From NCBI GenBank assembly GCA_017625835.1, contig JAGAKF010000051.1, forward strand, positions 1 through 64,000: a stretch of DNA of 64,000 nt. Reading direction: 5' to 3'. This DNA comes from Clostridia bacterium (GTDB taxonomy: Bacteria > Bacillota > Clostridia > Oscillospirales > Acutalibacteraceae). Below the pieces are notes generated by a model. It made no database searches. It worked only from the letters and a program-made list of their open reading frames with translations, and had not been told where the DNA came from. Shown here one piece after another: positions 1 to 8,174 of the stretch. A program made the position numbers and the translations under genes. Numbering within the stretch: the first letter of the stretch is position 1; each line of letters opens with the position of its first letter.

Positions 1-297
1 GCTTGCCGTTTTCATGCTATGGTTGTGCAGAATATGTTTTTTGCAATATCCGGGAAAAACAGAAAACTCGTGCAGAAGCTTGGTCATATGTCCAAACGAA
101 CTACACGAGAAAAGTTGATTTCTTATTTATCCGAAGAAGCAAAGAAGCATAACAGTGCAACTTTTACCATTCCGTTCAACCGTCAGCAGCTTGCGGATTT
201 CCTTTCTGTTGACCGCAGTGCTATGTCGAATGAGCTTTGCAAAATGCGTGATGACGGTTTAATTGAATTTAATAAAAACAGTTTCAGGTTATTATAA
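1..297 (+). CDS. Crp/Fnr-family transcriptional regulator, C-terminal part (5' truncated by window edge)
   Basis: The frame is open from base 1, so the N-terminal cyclic-nucleotide-like sensor domain lies outside the window. The visible 98 codons hold the end of the dimerisation helix and a winged helix-turn-helix of Crp type: TREKLISYL, then RQQLADFLSVDRSAMSNEL (recognition helix) and DDGLIEFNKNSFRLL (wing). This arrangement is typical of Crp/Fnr regulators of Firmicutes that respond to redox, nitrosative or metabolic signals. The effector cannot be told because the sensor is missing. No clear terminator follows; the next gene is on the opposite strand and convergent. Confidence 0.85.
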   Translation, partial: ACRFHAMVVQNMFFAISGKNRKLVQKLGHMSKRTTREKLISYLSEEAKKHNSATFTIPFNRQQLADFLSVDRSAMSNELCKMRDDGLIEFNKNSFRLL

Positions 298-469
298 GAT
301 TCTGATGTACTGACGAAAATATTCTCACGCAGCATTGACAAACTATCGTTGTAACGATACTTTATAGAAAGCATACCGTCTGATATCTGAATAACAGATG
401 TCAGTCGGTTTATCTTTGAGTCTTCCAACAGATTCCAATGGCCGTTTTTATTATTTAAACAACTGCTTG

Positions 470-1489
470 TCAGTTTTTCTTTATCGCTGTGCTGACCGCT
501 TTAAGGAGCGAATCCTCGTGAGATGAAGGGAGGTCACAGTTATAGTGCCAAATCATAACTCCGCCGTAACCGTTATTATATGCAAATGCCGTCTTCTTTT
601 CTATAACATCGGGCGTGTTAAACCAGAAATCTTTACCTGTGTTTTCACAATGATACCATCCGTTTTCATCGATTTTTTCATAACATCCGTTATAGCCGTA
701 CCAATATGCCGACATATCTGTTGGTCGTGAATAAAAAGGAAGCCCTACATTCACTTTTTCAGCCGGCATTCCGTAAAAACCAACTTTTTTAACAAGCTCT
801 GTCGTCCCTTCAAATGTTGCATGCCTGCCCTCACTGTCAACGAAGTCATAAGTCATCAGTTCAAATGTATCTATTGCAGCTATTGCAGCAGTTGAAAATT
901 TAATATTCCAGTCGTTACCTGCTACTCCGAGGGTATATTCTCCGAGCTTTTTATCGAGTGAAACAAGGAAATTATTGTAATAATGCCACGCTTTAAGAGA
1001 TATCGGATATTCATAATCAAAATGAACACCGTCAAAGTCATATTTATCAAGAACGGCAATTATGTTATCTTCCAGAACACCGCTCGTAAATGCTTTGTTA
1101 TGTTCTTCACTCTGAGCTTCCATTTGTTCTTCCCAGATATCCGAATCGGTATTTCCCCAAGGTCCGAGAAGGTTAAGAGTAACACTTACATCTCTGTCGC
1201 CGATTGCGCTACGGATATTTGAAAGAGCGGTTTCAAGTTTATTTTCGTCGTAAACGACCTCACCGTTGCTGTTAAACGATGCACATTCAAAAAGAATGAC
1301 ATCGGTAATTATATCGAAATCCTCCGGATGAAGACTTTCGTCGGTCTGAACATAGTCTCCTCTTATATAAGCTGTAACCCTGAAATCATCAACCTTATTT
1401 CCAGTTTCAAAGTTCAAGCCAAACAATCCTGTTATAAACGTTATTAATGCAGTAAAAAAAGCAACTATCCTATCGATAAAAACATTCAT
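470..1489 (-). CDS. GH18-like glycoside hydrolase (chitinase / N-acetylglucosaminidase type), surface anchored
   Basis: A 339-residue protein. The internal ATG at 1489 is chosen because AGAGGT lies 6-7 bases before it; a TTG nine codons upstream (1516) has no such site. Residues 153-160 read DGVHFDYE, the GH18 strand-4 motif DxxDxDxE with the second Asp replaced by His but the catalytic Glu160 kept. LMTYDF and GGVMIWHY near the end match the later GH18 strands. Probable role: cleavage of beta-1,4-GlcNAc-containing glycans such as chitin, peptidoglycan or N-glycans. The N-terminus (residues 3-24) is a Phe-rich amphipathic hydrophobic helix with no evident signal-peptidase site, suggesting membrane attachment. 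The His substitution could lower or change activity. Confidence 0.8.
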   Translation of the reverse strand: MNVFIDRIVAFFTALITFITGLFGLNFETGNKVDDFRVTAYIRGDYVQTDESLHPEDFDIITDVILFECASFNSNGEVVYDENKLETALSNIRSAIGDRDVSVTLNLLGPWGNTDSDIWEEQMEAQSEEHNKAFTSGVLEDNIIAVLDKYDFDGVHFDYEYPISLKAWHYYNNFLVSLDKKLGEYTLGVAGNDWNIKFSTAAIAAIDTFELMTYDFVDSEGRHATFEGTTELVKKVGFYGMPAEKVNVGLPFYSRPTDMSAYWYGYNGCYEKIDENGWYHCENTGKDFWFNTPDVIEKKTAFAYNNGYGGVMIWHYNCDLPSSHEDSLLKAVSTAIKKN

Positions 1490-1841
1490 CTTGTTTACCT
1501 CTTTTCTGTTCGTCAACTATAATCGGAGTTTGTGTAAAAGTGCAATCTGACAAGTTTATATTATCACATACAGGACTAAATTTCAACAACTATCTCGCAC
1601 TATGAAAGCAGCTTTCTGATCAATAAAAACAACCGTCTGAGAACTTTGGTTTTCGGACGGTGTTCTTCCCAACGAAAGTGACAGATATTTTCTTGATGCG
1701 GATTTAAACTGTGAAGAAGTTACAGCATAAATCCTAAACCATAAAACTGATATAAACGCCCGGAATTAAAAGTTTAAACCTTCGATAATATACAGCTGAT
1801 AAAGACATAGATGCGGTTGTGTATAAATTTGCTGTAAATTA
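1490..1841. other. Intergenic region without a recognised gene
   Basis: Divergent intergenic space between the GH18-like gene and the propeller gene. It holds an imperfect 8-bp hairpin at 1633-1660 (CCGTCTGA / TCGGACGG) that could be a terminator remnant, followed by a short open stretch on + that ends with a stop near 1728 and has no start codon or ribosome binding site. It may be decayed coding sequence; I cannot identify it. Confidence 0.4.
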
Positions 1842-1870
1842 TTGCTTTTTGCAAATAAACGTGTTAAACT
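1842..1870 (+). promoter_or_regulatory. Probable sigma-A promoter of the propeller gene
   Basis: TTGCTT at 1842-1847, a 17-base spacer and TAAACT at 1865-1870, with TG one base before the -10. The AGGAG at 1891-1895 and the ATG at 1904 follow at normal distance. Confidence 0.5.
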
Positions 1871-1903
1871 ATCCTTAACTTTTAATGTTCAGGAGTGATA
1901 TTA

Positions 1904-3469
1904 ATGAACCCGATTTTATTAAAAATCTTGTCCGCCCTTTCTGCATTCCTTATGTTCTTCTTGAGCCCCGGCGGCGCAATCAGACAGCCGTTGGTTGCAA
2001 AGCAGTGCCCCGCATTCTACGGTGAAGCTGCTGTTGCTAATCCTCTTGAGGATGAAGGCCATATTCCGGTTTCTCAGCATCCCTACCTTGCTCCCGAGGG
2101 AACAAACGGTATGCACGGCGACTCTTACAACACAGATACATACGACTATATGGGACCTCTCGGCATCAATCCCGTTGTTAAGTCACGTTCAATGAACGTT
2201 TTCGGCGGCCTTGTTGCAACTCTCATGTTCGACTCACAGGGAAGAATTATGTGCATCAGCGGTAACGTTGTCGGCTTCCGTCTTCTTCTTATGGATGCTG
2301 ATACTCTTGAAATCCTTGCTGAAACAAGACTTCCGCAGCGTCCTTCAACAGTTGAAGCTATCAAGACTTTCAACTTCTCTGCAATCTCAACAGATACTTC
2401 AGGCGGTGCTTACTGCCATCTCCTCAAGGGTGACAGACCCATTATCGGTAACTCTGACAACGTAATTCAGATTTACTACATCGATGAATCATCAGGTACA
2501 CCTGAATGGAAGATCGAAAAAGAATGGGATATCGACGATTACCTTCCCGAAGGTTCACACATCACAGATGCTATGCCTGACTTCGAAGGCAACATCTGGT
2601 TCCTTACACGTCCCGGCGAAATCGGCTACATCGACGCTGAAACAGAAGAAGTCAAGATGATCAAGCTTGACAACGAAGAAATCCAGAACACATTCGCAAT
2701 CTGCGACGACGGTATCTACATCGTTTCAGACACAGCAATGTACCGTTTCGAAATCGGTGCTGACGGCCTCCCCACATACACATGGAGAACTCCTTATGAC
2801 CGCGGAACAACACTCAAGCCCGGTGCTATCAACCAGGGTTCAGGTACAACTCCCACTCTCCTTGATGTTCCCGTATATGACAAGGAAGGCGAAGGAGCAA
2901 AGCAGATTGGCGTCAAGGAGCTTTGCGCTATCACAGACAACGCTGACGGCAGAGTAAACATCGTTATCTATGACCGTCCGACAGGTGAAATCGTTGATCA
3001 GGTTCCCCTTTTCACAGAGGGCAAATCTGTTAGTGAAAACTCAATCGTTGCTTATGGCCGTTCATTCATCATCGAAAACAACTACTCAGAATCAGGCGCA
3101 GGCTTCCTTGAGAATAACCCCACAAGTGAGCCCGGCGTTACAAGAATCGATATGAACTATGACTGCACAAAGGCAGAAGTAGTATGGGAAATTGACGAAG
3201 CTTCCGCAACAGTTGTTCCCAAGATGTCAACAGAAAACGGCATCCTTTATCTCTACACAAGAGTTCAGAATGACGAAATTCCTGACCGCGCAGTTGCTTG
3301 GTACTTCACAGCAGTTGATTTCAGAACAGGTGAAACACTTTACAAGGTATTCACAGGTAGCGGCAAGAACTGGAACAACTCTTACGGTCCTATCACAATC
3401 GGCCCGAACGGCAAGGCTTATGTCGGCGTATTTAACGGACTTATCTCAATCGAAGATACAGTAGCATAA
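1904..3469 (+). CDS. Secreted beta-propeller protein of unknown function
   Basis: 521 residues. The ATG at 1904 is preferred over a GTG at 1895 because AGGAG lies 8 bases before it and overlaps the GTG. The N-terminus MNPILLKILSALSAFLMFF is a signal peptide or membrane anchor. The rest is a series of strand-rich repeats of the PQQ/NHL/WD-like propeller type, for example FGGLVATLMFDSQGRIMCI, DFEGNIWFLTRPGEIGYID and IGPNGKAYVGV. No catalytic motif is evident, so binding or scaffolding outside the cell is one possibility. Codon use is strongly biased (AAC, TTC, AAG, GAC, CTT/CTC), as in the reductase gene at 11632, which suggests high expression. It stands alone with its own promoter and terminator. 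Confidence 0.6.
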   Translation: MNPILLKILSALSAFLMFFLSPGGAIRQPLVAKQCPAFYGEAAVANPLEDEGHIPVSQHPYLAPEGTNGMHGDSYNTDTYDYMGPLGINPVVKSRSMNVFGGLVATLMFDSQGRIMCISGNVVGFRLLLMDADTLEILAETRLPQRPSTVEAIKTFNFSAISTDTSGGAYCHLLKGDRPIIGNSDNVIQIYYIDESSGTPEWKIEKEWDIDDYLPEGSHITDAMPDFEGNIWFLTRPGEIGYIDAETEEVKMIKLDNEEIQNTFAICDDGIYIVSDTAMYRFEIGADGLPTYTWRTPYDRGTTLKPGAINQGSGTTPTLLDVPVYDKEGEGAKQIGVKELCAITDNADGRVNIVIYDRPTGEIVDQVPLFTEGKSVSENSIVAYGRSFIIENNYSESGAGFLENNPTSEPGVTRIDMNYDCTKAEVVWEIDEASATVVPKMSTENGILYLYTRVQNDEIPDRAVAWYFTAVDFRTGETLYKVFTGSGKNWNNSYGPITIGPNGKAYVGVFNGLISIEDTVA

Positions 3470-3487
3470 AAATAATTTCCAAAATCA

Positions 3488-3520
3488 AAGCCCTCGGTTT
3501 CAAACCGGGGGCTTAATTTT
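3488..3520 (+). terminator. Rho-independent terminator after the propeller gene
   Basis: A 13-bp stem AAGCCCTCGGTTT / AAACCGGGGGCTT with one G-U pair and a tiny loop, followed by TAATTTT. Confidence 0.75.
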
Positions 3521-3611
3521 ATGCCGTATAAATCCATCAGAACAAATTCTCAGTTGTTTATGCAACGACGATTGTTTGGCAAATTTAATAAAATTATTTA
3601 TTATTGTTGTA

Positions 3612-3640
3612 TTGCTTTATGCAAGTTGCTGTGTTATATT
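3612..3640 (+). promoter_or_regulatory. Probable promoter of the PHP gene
   Basis: TTGCTT (3612-3617), a 17-base spacer, and TATATT (3635-3640) with an extended -10 TGT directly before it. The PHP gene starts 55 bases on with AAAGGAGCGG as ribosome binding site. Confidence 0.55.
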
Positions 3641-3694
3641 TATTTCAAGAATAATATCGGAACGTATTGTACGTTCTGATAAAGGAGCGGTAAT

Positions 3695-4690
3695 ATGAGC
3701 TACGAAGGATATAAATGGTATTCAGGTGTTCCGCATTGCCACACGGTCGCATCCGACGGTGGTCTTACTTTAGAGCAGGTTATTGAAAAGGCGAAGAAAA
3801 ACAAGCTAGACTTTCTTATAATCACCGATCACAATGTCAACTGCAAGGAATTTCCTGAGGTTGACGACCTTACTCTCATTTACGGTGCCGAGCTGACAAA
3901 GCACGGCGGACACTGTAATATGTGGGGCGTCAAGGACGTTATTGACGAAGAAGATTACAAGACCTGCGAAAGCTACGAGGACTTTTTAAGAGTTAAGACA
4001 AAGGCCGAAGAACGCGGAGCGGTAATCTGTATGAACCATCCCCACTGCAAGCAGTGTCCCTGGAGATGGGAAATGAAAGCCGAAGACGTGGACGTTCTTG
4101 AAGTCTGGAATGCTCCGACACACTTTGACAACCTCGAATGTACCGAATGGTGGCACGAGCAGTTACGAAACGGACATAAACTGCCCGTAGTCGGTGGCAG
4201 TGATTATCACAAAGACTATGTCGTTACCAATCTTCTGACATGGCCCGTTACATATGTTTATGCAAAGTCCGATTCGCCTGAGGACATTTTGGATGCTATC
4301 GTCAAGGGACATACCACAATATGCTTCGACGTAGGCACGACATTTGTCGACGTTGTCAGTGGCGATTCCGTGCTGGGTGATACAGTTAAACTCACAGACA
4401 AAACAAGCGTCACAATCAACGTGAAAAAGCTACGCAAAAATCACAAGCTGATAGTTTTTGACCGTGACGGTGAATGCTTCTCCTATACGGCAAAGAAGAC
4501 AGAGGACTATTCCGTTACTCTGCCGGTAAAAAAGGAAGGCTTTATGTGCGCTCACGTTGTTTTTGAGCCCGGATTCATATACAGCAAAATTCACGATATT
4601 GCAATAGCTTCCAGAATTCCCGAGCAAAAGGGAATGAAGTTGCCGCCCTTGATTTTCGCACAAAGCGGTGCAATATATTTTGAAAAATAA
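3695..4690 (+). CDS. PHP-domain metal-dependent phosphoesterase (CehA/McbA-like)
   Basis: 331 residues, cytoplasmic, with no signal peptide. The polymerase-and-histidinol-phosphatase fold is shown by its metal-ligand motifs in order: HCHTVASDG (residues 14-22), ITDHN (about 43-47), GAELT, MNHPHC and GGSDYH. The last 100 residues form a beta-rich domain with no recognised family. PHP enzymes hydrolyse phosphate esters through a trinuclear metal site; the substrate here is unknown. The following phosphatase-superfamily gene begins 58 bases later on the same strand, so the two probably act together on phosphorylated or phosphonate-type substrates; that link is inference. Confidence 0.8.
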   Translation: MSYEGYKWYSGVPHCHTVASDGGLTLEQVIEKAKKNKLDFLIITDHNVNCKEFPEVDDLTLIYGAELTKHGGHCNMWGVKDVIDEEDYKTCESYEDFLRVKTKAEERGAVICMNHPHCKQCPWRWEMKAEDVDVLEVWNAPTHFDNLECTEWWHEQLRNGHKLPVVGGSDYHKDYVVTNLLTWPVTYVYAKSDSPEDILDAIVKGHTTICFDVGTTFVDVVSGDSVLGDTVKLTDKTSVTINVKKLRKNHKLIVFDRDGECFSYTAKKTEDYSVTLPVKKEGFMCAHVVFEPGFIYSKIHDIAIASRIPEQKGMKLPPLIFAQSGAIYFEK

Positions 4691-4748
4691 GAGCTAATCT
4701 TTTTAAGGGATAAAACACAAAACCTGACAGAGCCTTAGGAGGTCAGCC

Positions 4749-5663
4749 ATGTCCAGAAAATACTCACACGTAATAGTTATCGGCGTTGACGGCGCAGGCA
4801 GTTGGTTCAAGGATGCCGACACACCTAACTTTGACAAAATATTTGAAAACGGTGCAGTCACATACAGCGCCCTTTCCTCCAAGCCTACCATTAGCGCGGA
4901 GTGCTGGGGATCGATGCTTATCGGTGTCGGACCCGAGGTTCACGGACTTACAAACGAGATTGTGTCTACTGTTCCGTATGATGTGAACTCCCCTTTCCCG
5001 TCGGTTTTCAGAAAAATCAGGGAAGTTTATCCCGATGCAGTTCTCGGTTCATACTGCGACTGGAATCCCATCACCCACGGCATAGTTGAAAACAATATCG
5101 GTGTTTCCCACGCAACGGCACACGACACCGAGCTTACGCCGATTGTCTGCGATTATATTAAAGAGAATAAGCCTGATTTCCTTTTCATTCACTTCGACAG
5201 CGTTGACGGTGCAGGTCACGGTTCAGGCTACGGACTTCCCGCTTTTATCAAGCGTATCCACGAGGTTGACGAGCTTATCGGTGACGTTTACTCTTCTATT
5301 GAAAAGGCAGGTATAATTGAAGATACACTTTTTATTGTTATTGCTGACCATGGCGGTGCCAACGACGAAAACGGCAGAGGCAGTCACGGCGGATGGACAG
5401 ATGGCGAAAAATACGTAACTTTTGCCGCAGCAGGCAAAGGTGTAAACAAAACCGCAGTAGAGGAAATGAATATCCGCGATCTTGCCGCCATTGTGCTTTA
5501 CGCTATGGGCATAGAGCTTCCAGAATTTGACGAAGCAGGCTGGACTTCACAGATTCCCGAAGAACTGTTTGCTAATTACAAATGTGACTACCGCGATATT
5601 TCGCATCTTACAGGTGCTGCACCGAGAATTTCAAAAACACATCACACTTCCGAACTCATCTGA
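4749..5663 (+). CDS. Alkaline-phosphatase-superfamily enzyme (type I phosphodiesterase / nucleotide pyrophosphatase-like)
   Basis: 304 residues, preceded by TTAGGAGGTCAGCC. The first metal site is VIGVDGAG; the nucleophile region is KPTISAECWGSML, where Thr or Ser would carry the phosphoryl group; HFDSVDGAGHGSGYG and VIADHGGANDENG supply the second metal site of the family. No signal peptide is seen, so it should act in the cytoplasm. It likely hydrolyses phosphodiesters or phosphomonoesters. Co-transcription with the PHP gene is suggested by the short gap and the lack of a terminator between them. The substrate cannot be read from sequence. Confidence 0.8.
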   Translation: MSRKYSHVIVIGVDGAGSWFKDADTPNFDKIFENGAVTYSALSSKPTISAECWGSMLIGVGPEVHGLTNEIVSTVPYDVNSPFPSVFRKIREVYPDAVLGSYCDWNPITHGIVENNIGVSHATAHDTELTPIVCDYIKENKPDFLFIHFDSVDGAGHGSGYGLPAFIKRIHEVDELIGDVYSSIEKAGIIEDTLFIVIADHGGANDENGRGSHGGWTDGEKYVTFAAAGKGVNKTAVEEMNIRDLAAIVLYAMGIELPEFDEAGWTSQIPEELFANYKCDYRDISHLTGAAPRISKTHHTSELI

Positions 5664-5787
5664 TAAGTAACAGTGTCCTCTTATAAATTTTATCATATTG
5701 ACTTTTCAGCATTTTAAGCGTTATGTTTAAGAGTATAATTCTTTTTGTGAGGCATAGAATATAACATCCGATAATAGGGGGATATGT

Positions 5788-6666
5788 ATGATTTTCAAAA
5801 AATCTTCAGCATTTTTTCTTTCTGTTCTTATGATATTTTCTCTGGCGGCTTGCGGCAAGGACAAAAATCCTAATGCGCCCGAGGAAAATACGACAAGTGT
5901 CACAAACGGCATAAACGACACAGGCGATACGATTGACGCAAGCGAAGCTCCGAGCGCTACCGTTACCGACGAGACAACAAGTGCTGTTGACGGTACGACT
6001 GACGTAAGCGAAAGCTCATCCGTCCCCGCAAACGCGCCGACACAGAATTCTGACGATCCTTCCAAATGGACAAAGGAACAAATCGTTGAAGCGTACAAAA
6101 CAGCGGCAAAGAAGACACATTCGTCCGTCAAATCTCAGCACAAGATTGAAATGAAAAAAGTTCTTGTAAACAACAAGGAAATCGATTTCATCGTGCCGAT
6201 AATGTCCACACTTCTTAAAAACAACTCGACCGAGAAGGACGGAATCACGGGCGGTTACCAAAACCTTACCGCTTCCGATGTTGCAAGCGCAAAAGCATAC
6301 AAGAACGGCAGTTCGCTTATTATTGAAATGACGATGAACAAACAGACTGCAGGTGCTAATGAGGACGCTAACAGCGGATCCGTCGGCCACGCAATCACAG
6401 CCGTCGGCGACATCAGCGTTGTTACAAAACAGCTTGCAGACCTCAAGCTCCCGCTTGAGCTTAACGAGAAAGAGACAAAGATTTACTATACTAACCCGAC
6501 AGTCAGAGTCTTAATCGACCCGAACGGAAAAATCGTCAACGGAACGTGGCAGTATACGGTCGACATCCGCCTGAATAACTATAATGCATTCGGTCAGCCC
6601 GTTGATTCAACATCCGTTGTGATGGTAAACACATTGACTGTAAACGGCGGATTCAAGAAAATGTAA
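5788..6666 (+). CDS. Lipoprotein of unknown function, member of a three-protein family in this window
   Basis: 292 residues. The N-terminus is a lipoprotein signal with lipobox LAAC (Cys at about 22), so it is anchored to the outer face of the membrane. A Thr/Ser/Ala/Asp-rich spacer (about 25-88) leads to a folded part opening with WTKEQIVEAYKTAAKKT. That opening, the spacer design and the closing strand region (VRVLIDPNGKIVNG) recur in the proteins at 43503-44441 and 44582-45598. No known domain is recognised. Own ribosome binding site GGGGG; a strong terminator follows. Confidence 0.65.
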   Translation: MIFKKSSAFFLSVLMIFSLAACGKDKNPNAPEENTTSVTNGINDTGDTIDASEAPSATVTDETTSAVDGTTDVSESSSVPANAPTQNSDDPSKWTKEQIVEAYKTAAKKTHSSVKSQHKIEMKKVLVNNKEIDFIVPIMSTLLKNNSTEKDGITGGYQNLTASDVASAKAYKNGSSLIIEMTMNKQTAGANEDANSGSVGHAITAVGDISVVTKQLADLKLPLELNEKETKIYYTNPTVRVLIDPNGKIVNGTWQYTVDIRLNNYNAFGQPVDSTSVVMVNTLTVNGGFKKM

Positions 6667-6690
6667 AATCTGTATTCAATTTTATATTCT

Positions 6691-6722
6691 AAAACGGCAG
6701 GAAACCCTTGCCGTTTTTATTT
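6691..6722 (+). terminator. Rho-independent terminator
   Basis: Hairpin AAAACGGCA / TGCCGTTTTT with a bulged base and a U-rich tail. Confidence 0.75.
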
Positions 6723-6800
6723 TTGTAAATTGTAGAAATATGTTGTATTTTATGATATAGTGTGTAAGTTGATGTTTAAATTCTGTATGGAGGTGTTTGT

Positions 6801-8123
6801 ATGCTTGAATTTGCGGTGCTTGTTTTGTTCGTCGGTGCACTTTTTGCTTGTGTCGCTTTTGATGCTTCAATTCTGATCGCTCTTATTTTTGGCTTTTTCC
6901 TGCTTTTCTTTTACGGCATCTTTAAAAAGCACAGCGTTCGCGAGATGCTGACCCTCGCCTTTTCAGGCATAAAAACCGTCCGTAACATTCTTATAAATTT
7001 TGTCCTCATCGGCATTATCACCGCGGTATGGCGGGCAGGCGGTACAATCCCCTACATAGTTTACCACGCGACGAGCTTCTGCAATCCTCACGCGATGGTG
7101 CTCATCTGCTTTTTCCTGTGTGCCCTGATTTCTTTCCTTACGGGCACGGCATTCGGCACATCGGCAACAATGGGTGTTATCTGCGTTACAATCGCAAACA
7201 GTATGGGAATACCGATTCTCTATTCGGGCGGTGCGGTACTTTCAGGCGCCTTCTGGGGCGACAGATGCTCACCGATGATCACGAGCGCCCTGCTCATCAG
7301 CACGCTTACAAAAACCAATCTTTTCAAAAACCTCGCAATGATGCTGAAAACATCTGCCGTTCCGTTTGTTATAACCTGCGCAGTATATGCGCTCCTCGGC
7401 CAGGGCTTCGAATCTGACTTCGACATCAGCACAACGCAGAGTATTTTCACCGACAATTTCGTTCTTCATCCCGTTACAATTATTCCTGCGGCAGTGATTA
7501 TTCTTTTTTCGCTTTTCAAGGTGAACGTCAAAATCACGATGAGCGTAAGCATTGTCTGTGGCATGCTGATCTGCGCTTTCCTTCAGGATATTCCGTTTGC
7601 CGAAATTCTGCGTATGACCGTTTTCGGTTACGAGCCTGAAGCTCCCGAAGTCGCTTCGCTTCTCGCAGGCGGCGGTATGGTTTCAATGGCAAACGCATTC
7701 TGCATTGTGCTTATTTCCGCGTGCTATTCGGGTATGTTCGCAGGCACCGGACTTCTTGATTCCATACACAGAATCCTTATGAAAATCAGCCGCAAATCAA
7801 CTTCTTTCGGCGGAGTTTTTGTTACTTCAATTCTTTCAAGTCTCGTTTCCTGCAACCAGACTCTCGCCATTATGCTTGCGCATCAGCTTTGCGGTGACAT
7901 CGAAAAGGATAACGAGAAAATGGCATACTGCCTCGAAAACACGGCAGTCGTTATGGCTCCGCTTGTTCCGTGGTCAATCGCCGCAACGGTTCCCCTTTCG
8001 TCCATCGATGCGCCGTCCGCGTGTATCCTAACAGCGTGTTACCTTTATCTCATTCCGCTTTATAATCTCGTCCTGAGCTTTATAAAGAAAAAATATCAAA
8101 GTAAATTATCCGTTAAAAATTAA
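6801..8123 (+). CDS. NhaC-family Na+/H+ antiporter-like membrane protein
   Basis: 440 residues with about 11-12 hydrophobic helices, preceded by GGAGGTGTTTGT. Family-like stretches include FLTGTAFGTSATMGVICV, GAFWGDRCSPM and VVMAPLVPWSIA, which match the conserved membrane motifs of NhaC antiporters. Expected role: exchange of sodium or an organic cation or acid against protons across the cytoplasmic membrane; some NhaC relatives carry malate/lactate or amino acids instead. It is monocistronic and shares a bidirectional terminator with the convergent symporter gene. The substrate is uncertain, the family fairly sure. Confidence 0.8.
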   Translation: MLEFAVLVLFVGALFACVAFDASILIALIFGFFLLFFYGIFKKHSVREMLTLAFSGIKTVRNILINFVLIGIITAVWRAGGTIPYIVYHATSFCNPHAMVLICFFLCALISFLTGTAFGTSATMGVICVTIANSMGIPILYSGGAVLSGAFWGDRCSPMITSALLISTLTKTNLFKNLAMMLKTSAVPFVITCAVYALLGQGFESDFDISTTQSIFTDNFVLHPVTIIPAAVIILFSLFKVNVKITMSVSIVCGMLICAFLQDIPFAEILRMTVFGYEPEAPEVASLLAGGGMVSMANAFCIVLISACYSGMFAGTGLLDSIHRILMKISRKSTSFGGVFVTSILSSLVSCNQTLAIMLAHQLCGDIEKDNEKMAYCLENTAVVMAPLVPWSIAATVPLSSIDAPSACILTACYLYLIPLYNLVLSFIKKKYQSKLSVKN

Positions 8124-8158
8124 AGAGCGCCTACTCTTCCAGAGAGTAAGCGCTCTTT
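8122..8158. terminator. Bidirectional terminator between convergent genes
   Basis: Near-perfect 16-bp stem AAAGAGCGCCTACTCT / AGAGTAAGCGCTCTTT (one mismatch) with T-rich flanks on both strands. It starts within the stop codon of the NhaC-like gene and ends 16 bases before the stop of the symporter gene. Confidence 0.8.
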
Positions 8159-8174
8159 CAAAATTATTTGCTTT

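Noticed and set aside
183..428. 81-codon frame on the minus strand
   Set aside because: Overlaps the helix-turn-helix coding end of the Crp-type gene and has no ribosome binding site.
1690..1730. Short protein-like stretch before the propeller gene
   Set aside because: Only about 20 codons without a start; could be decayed coding DNA, but too short to call.
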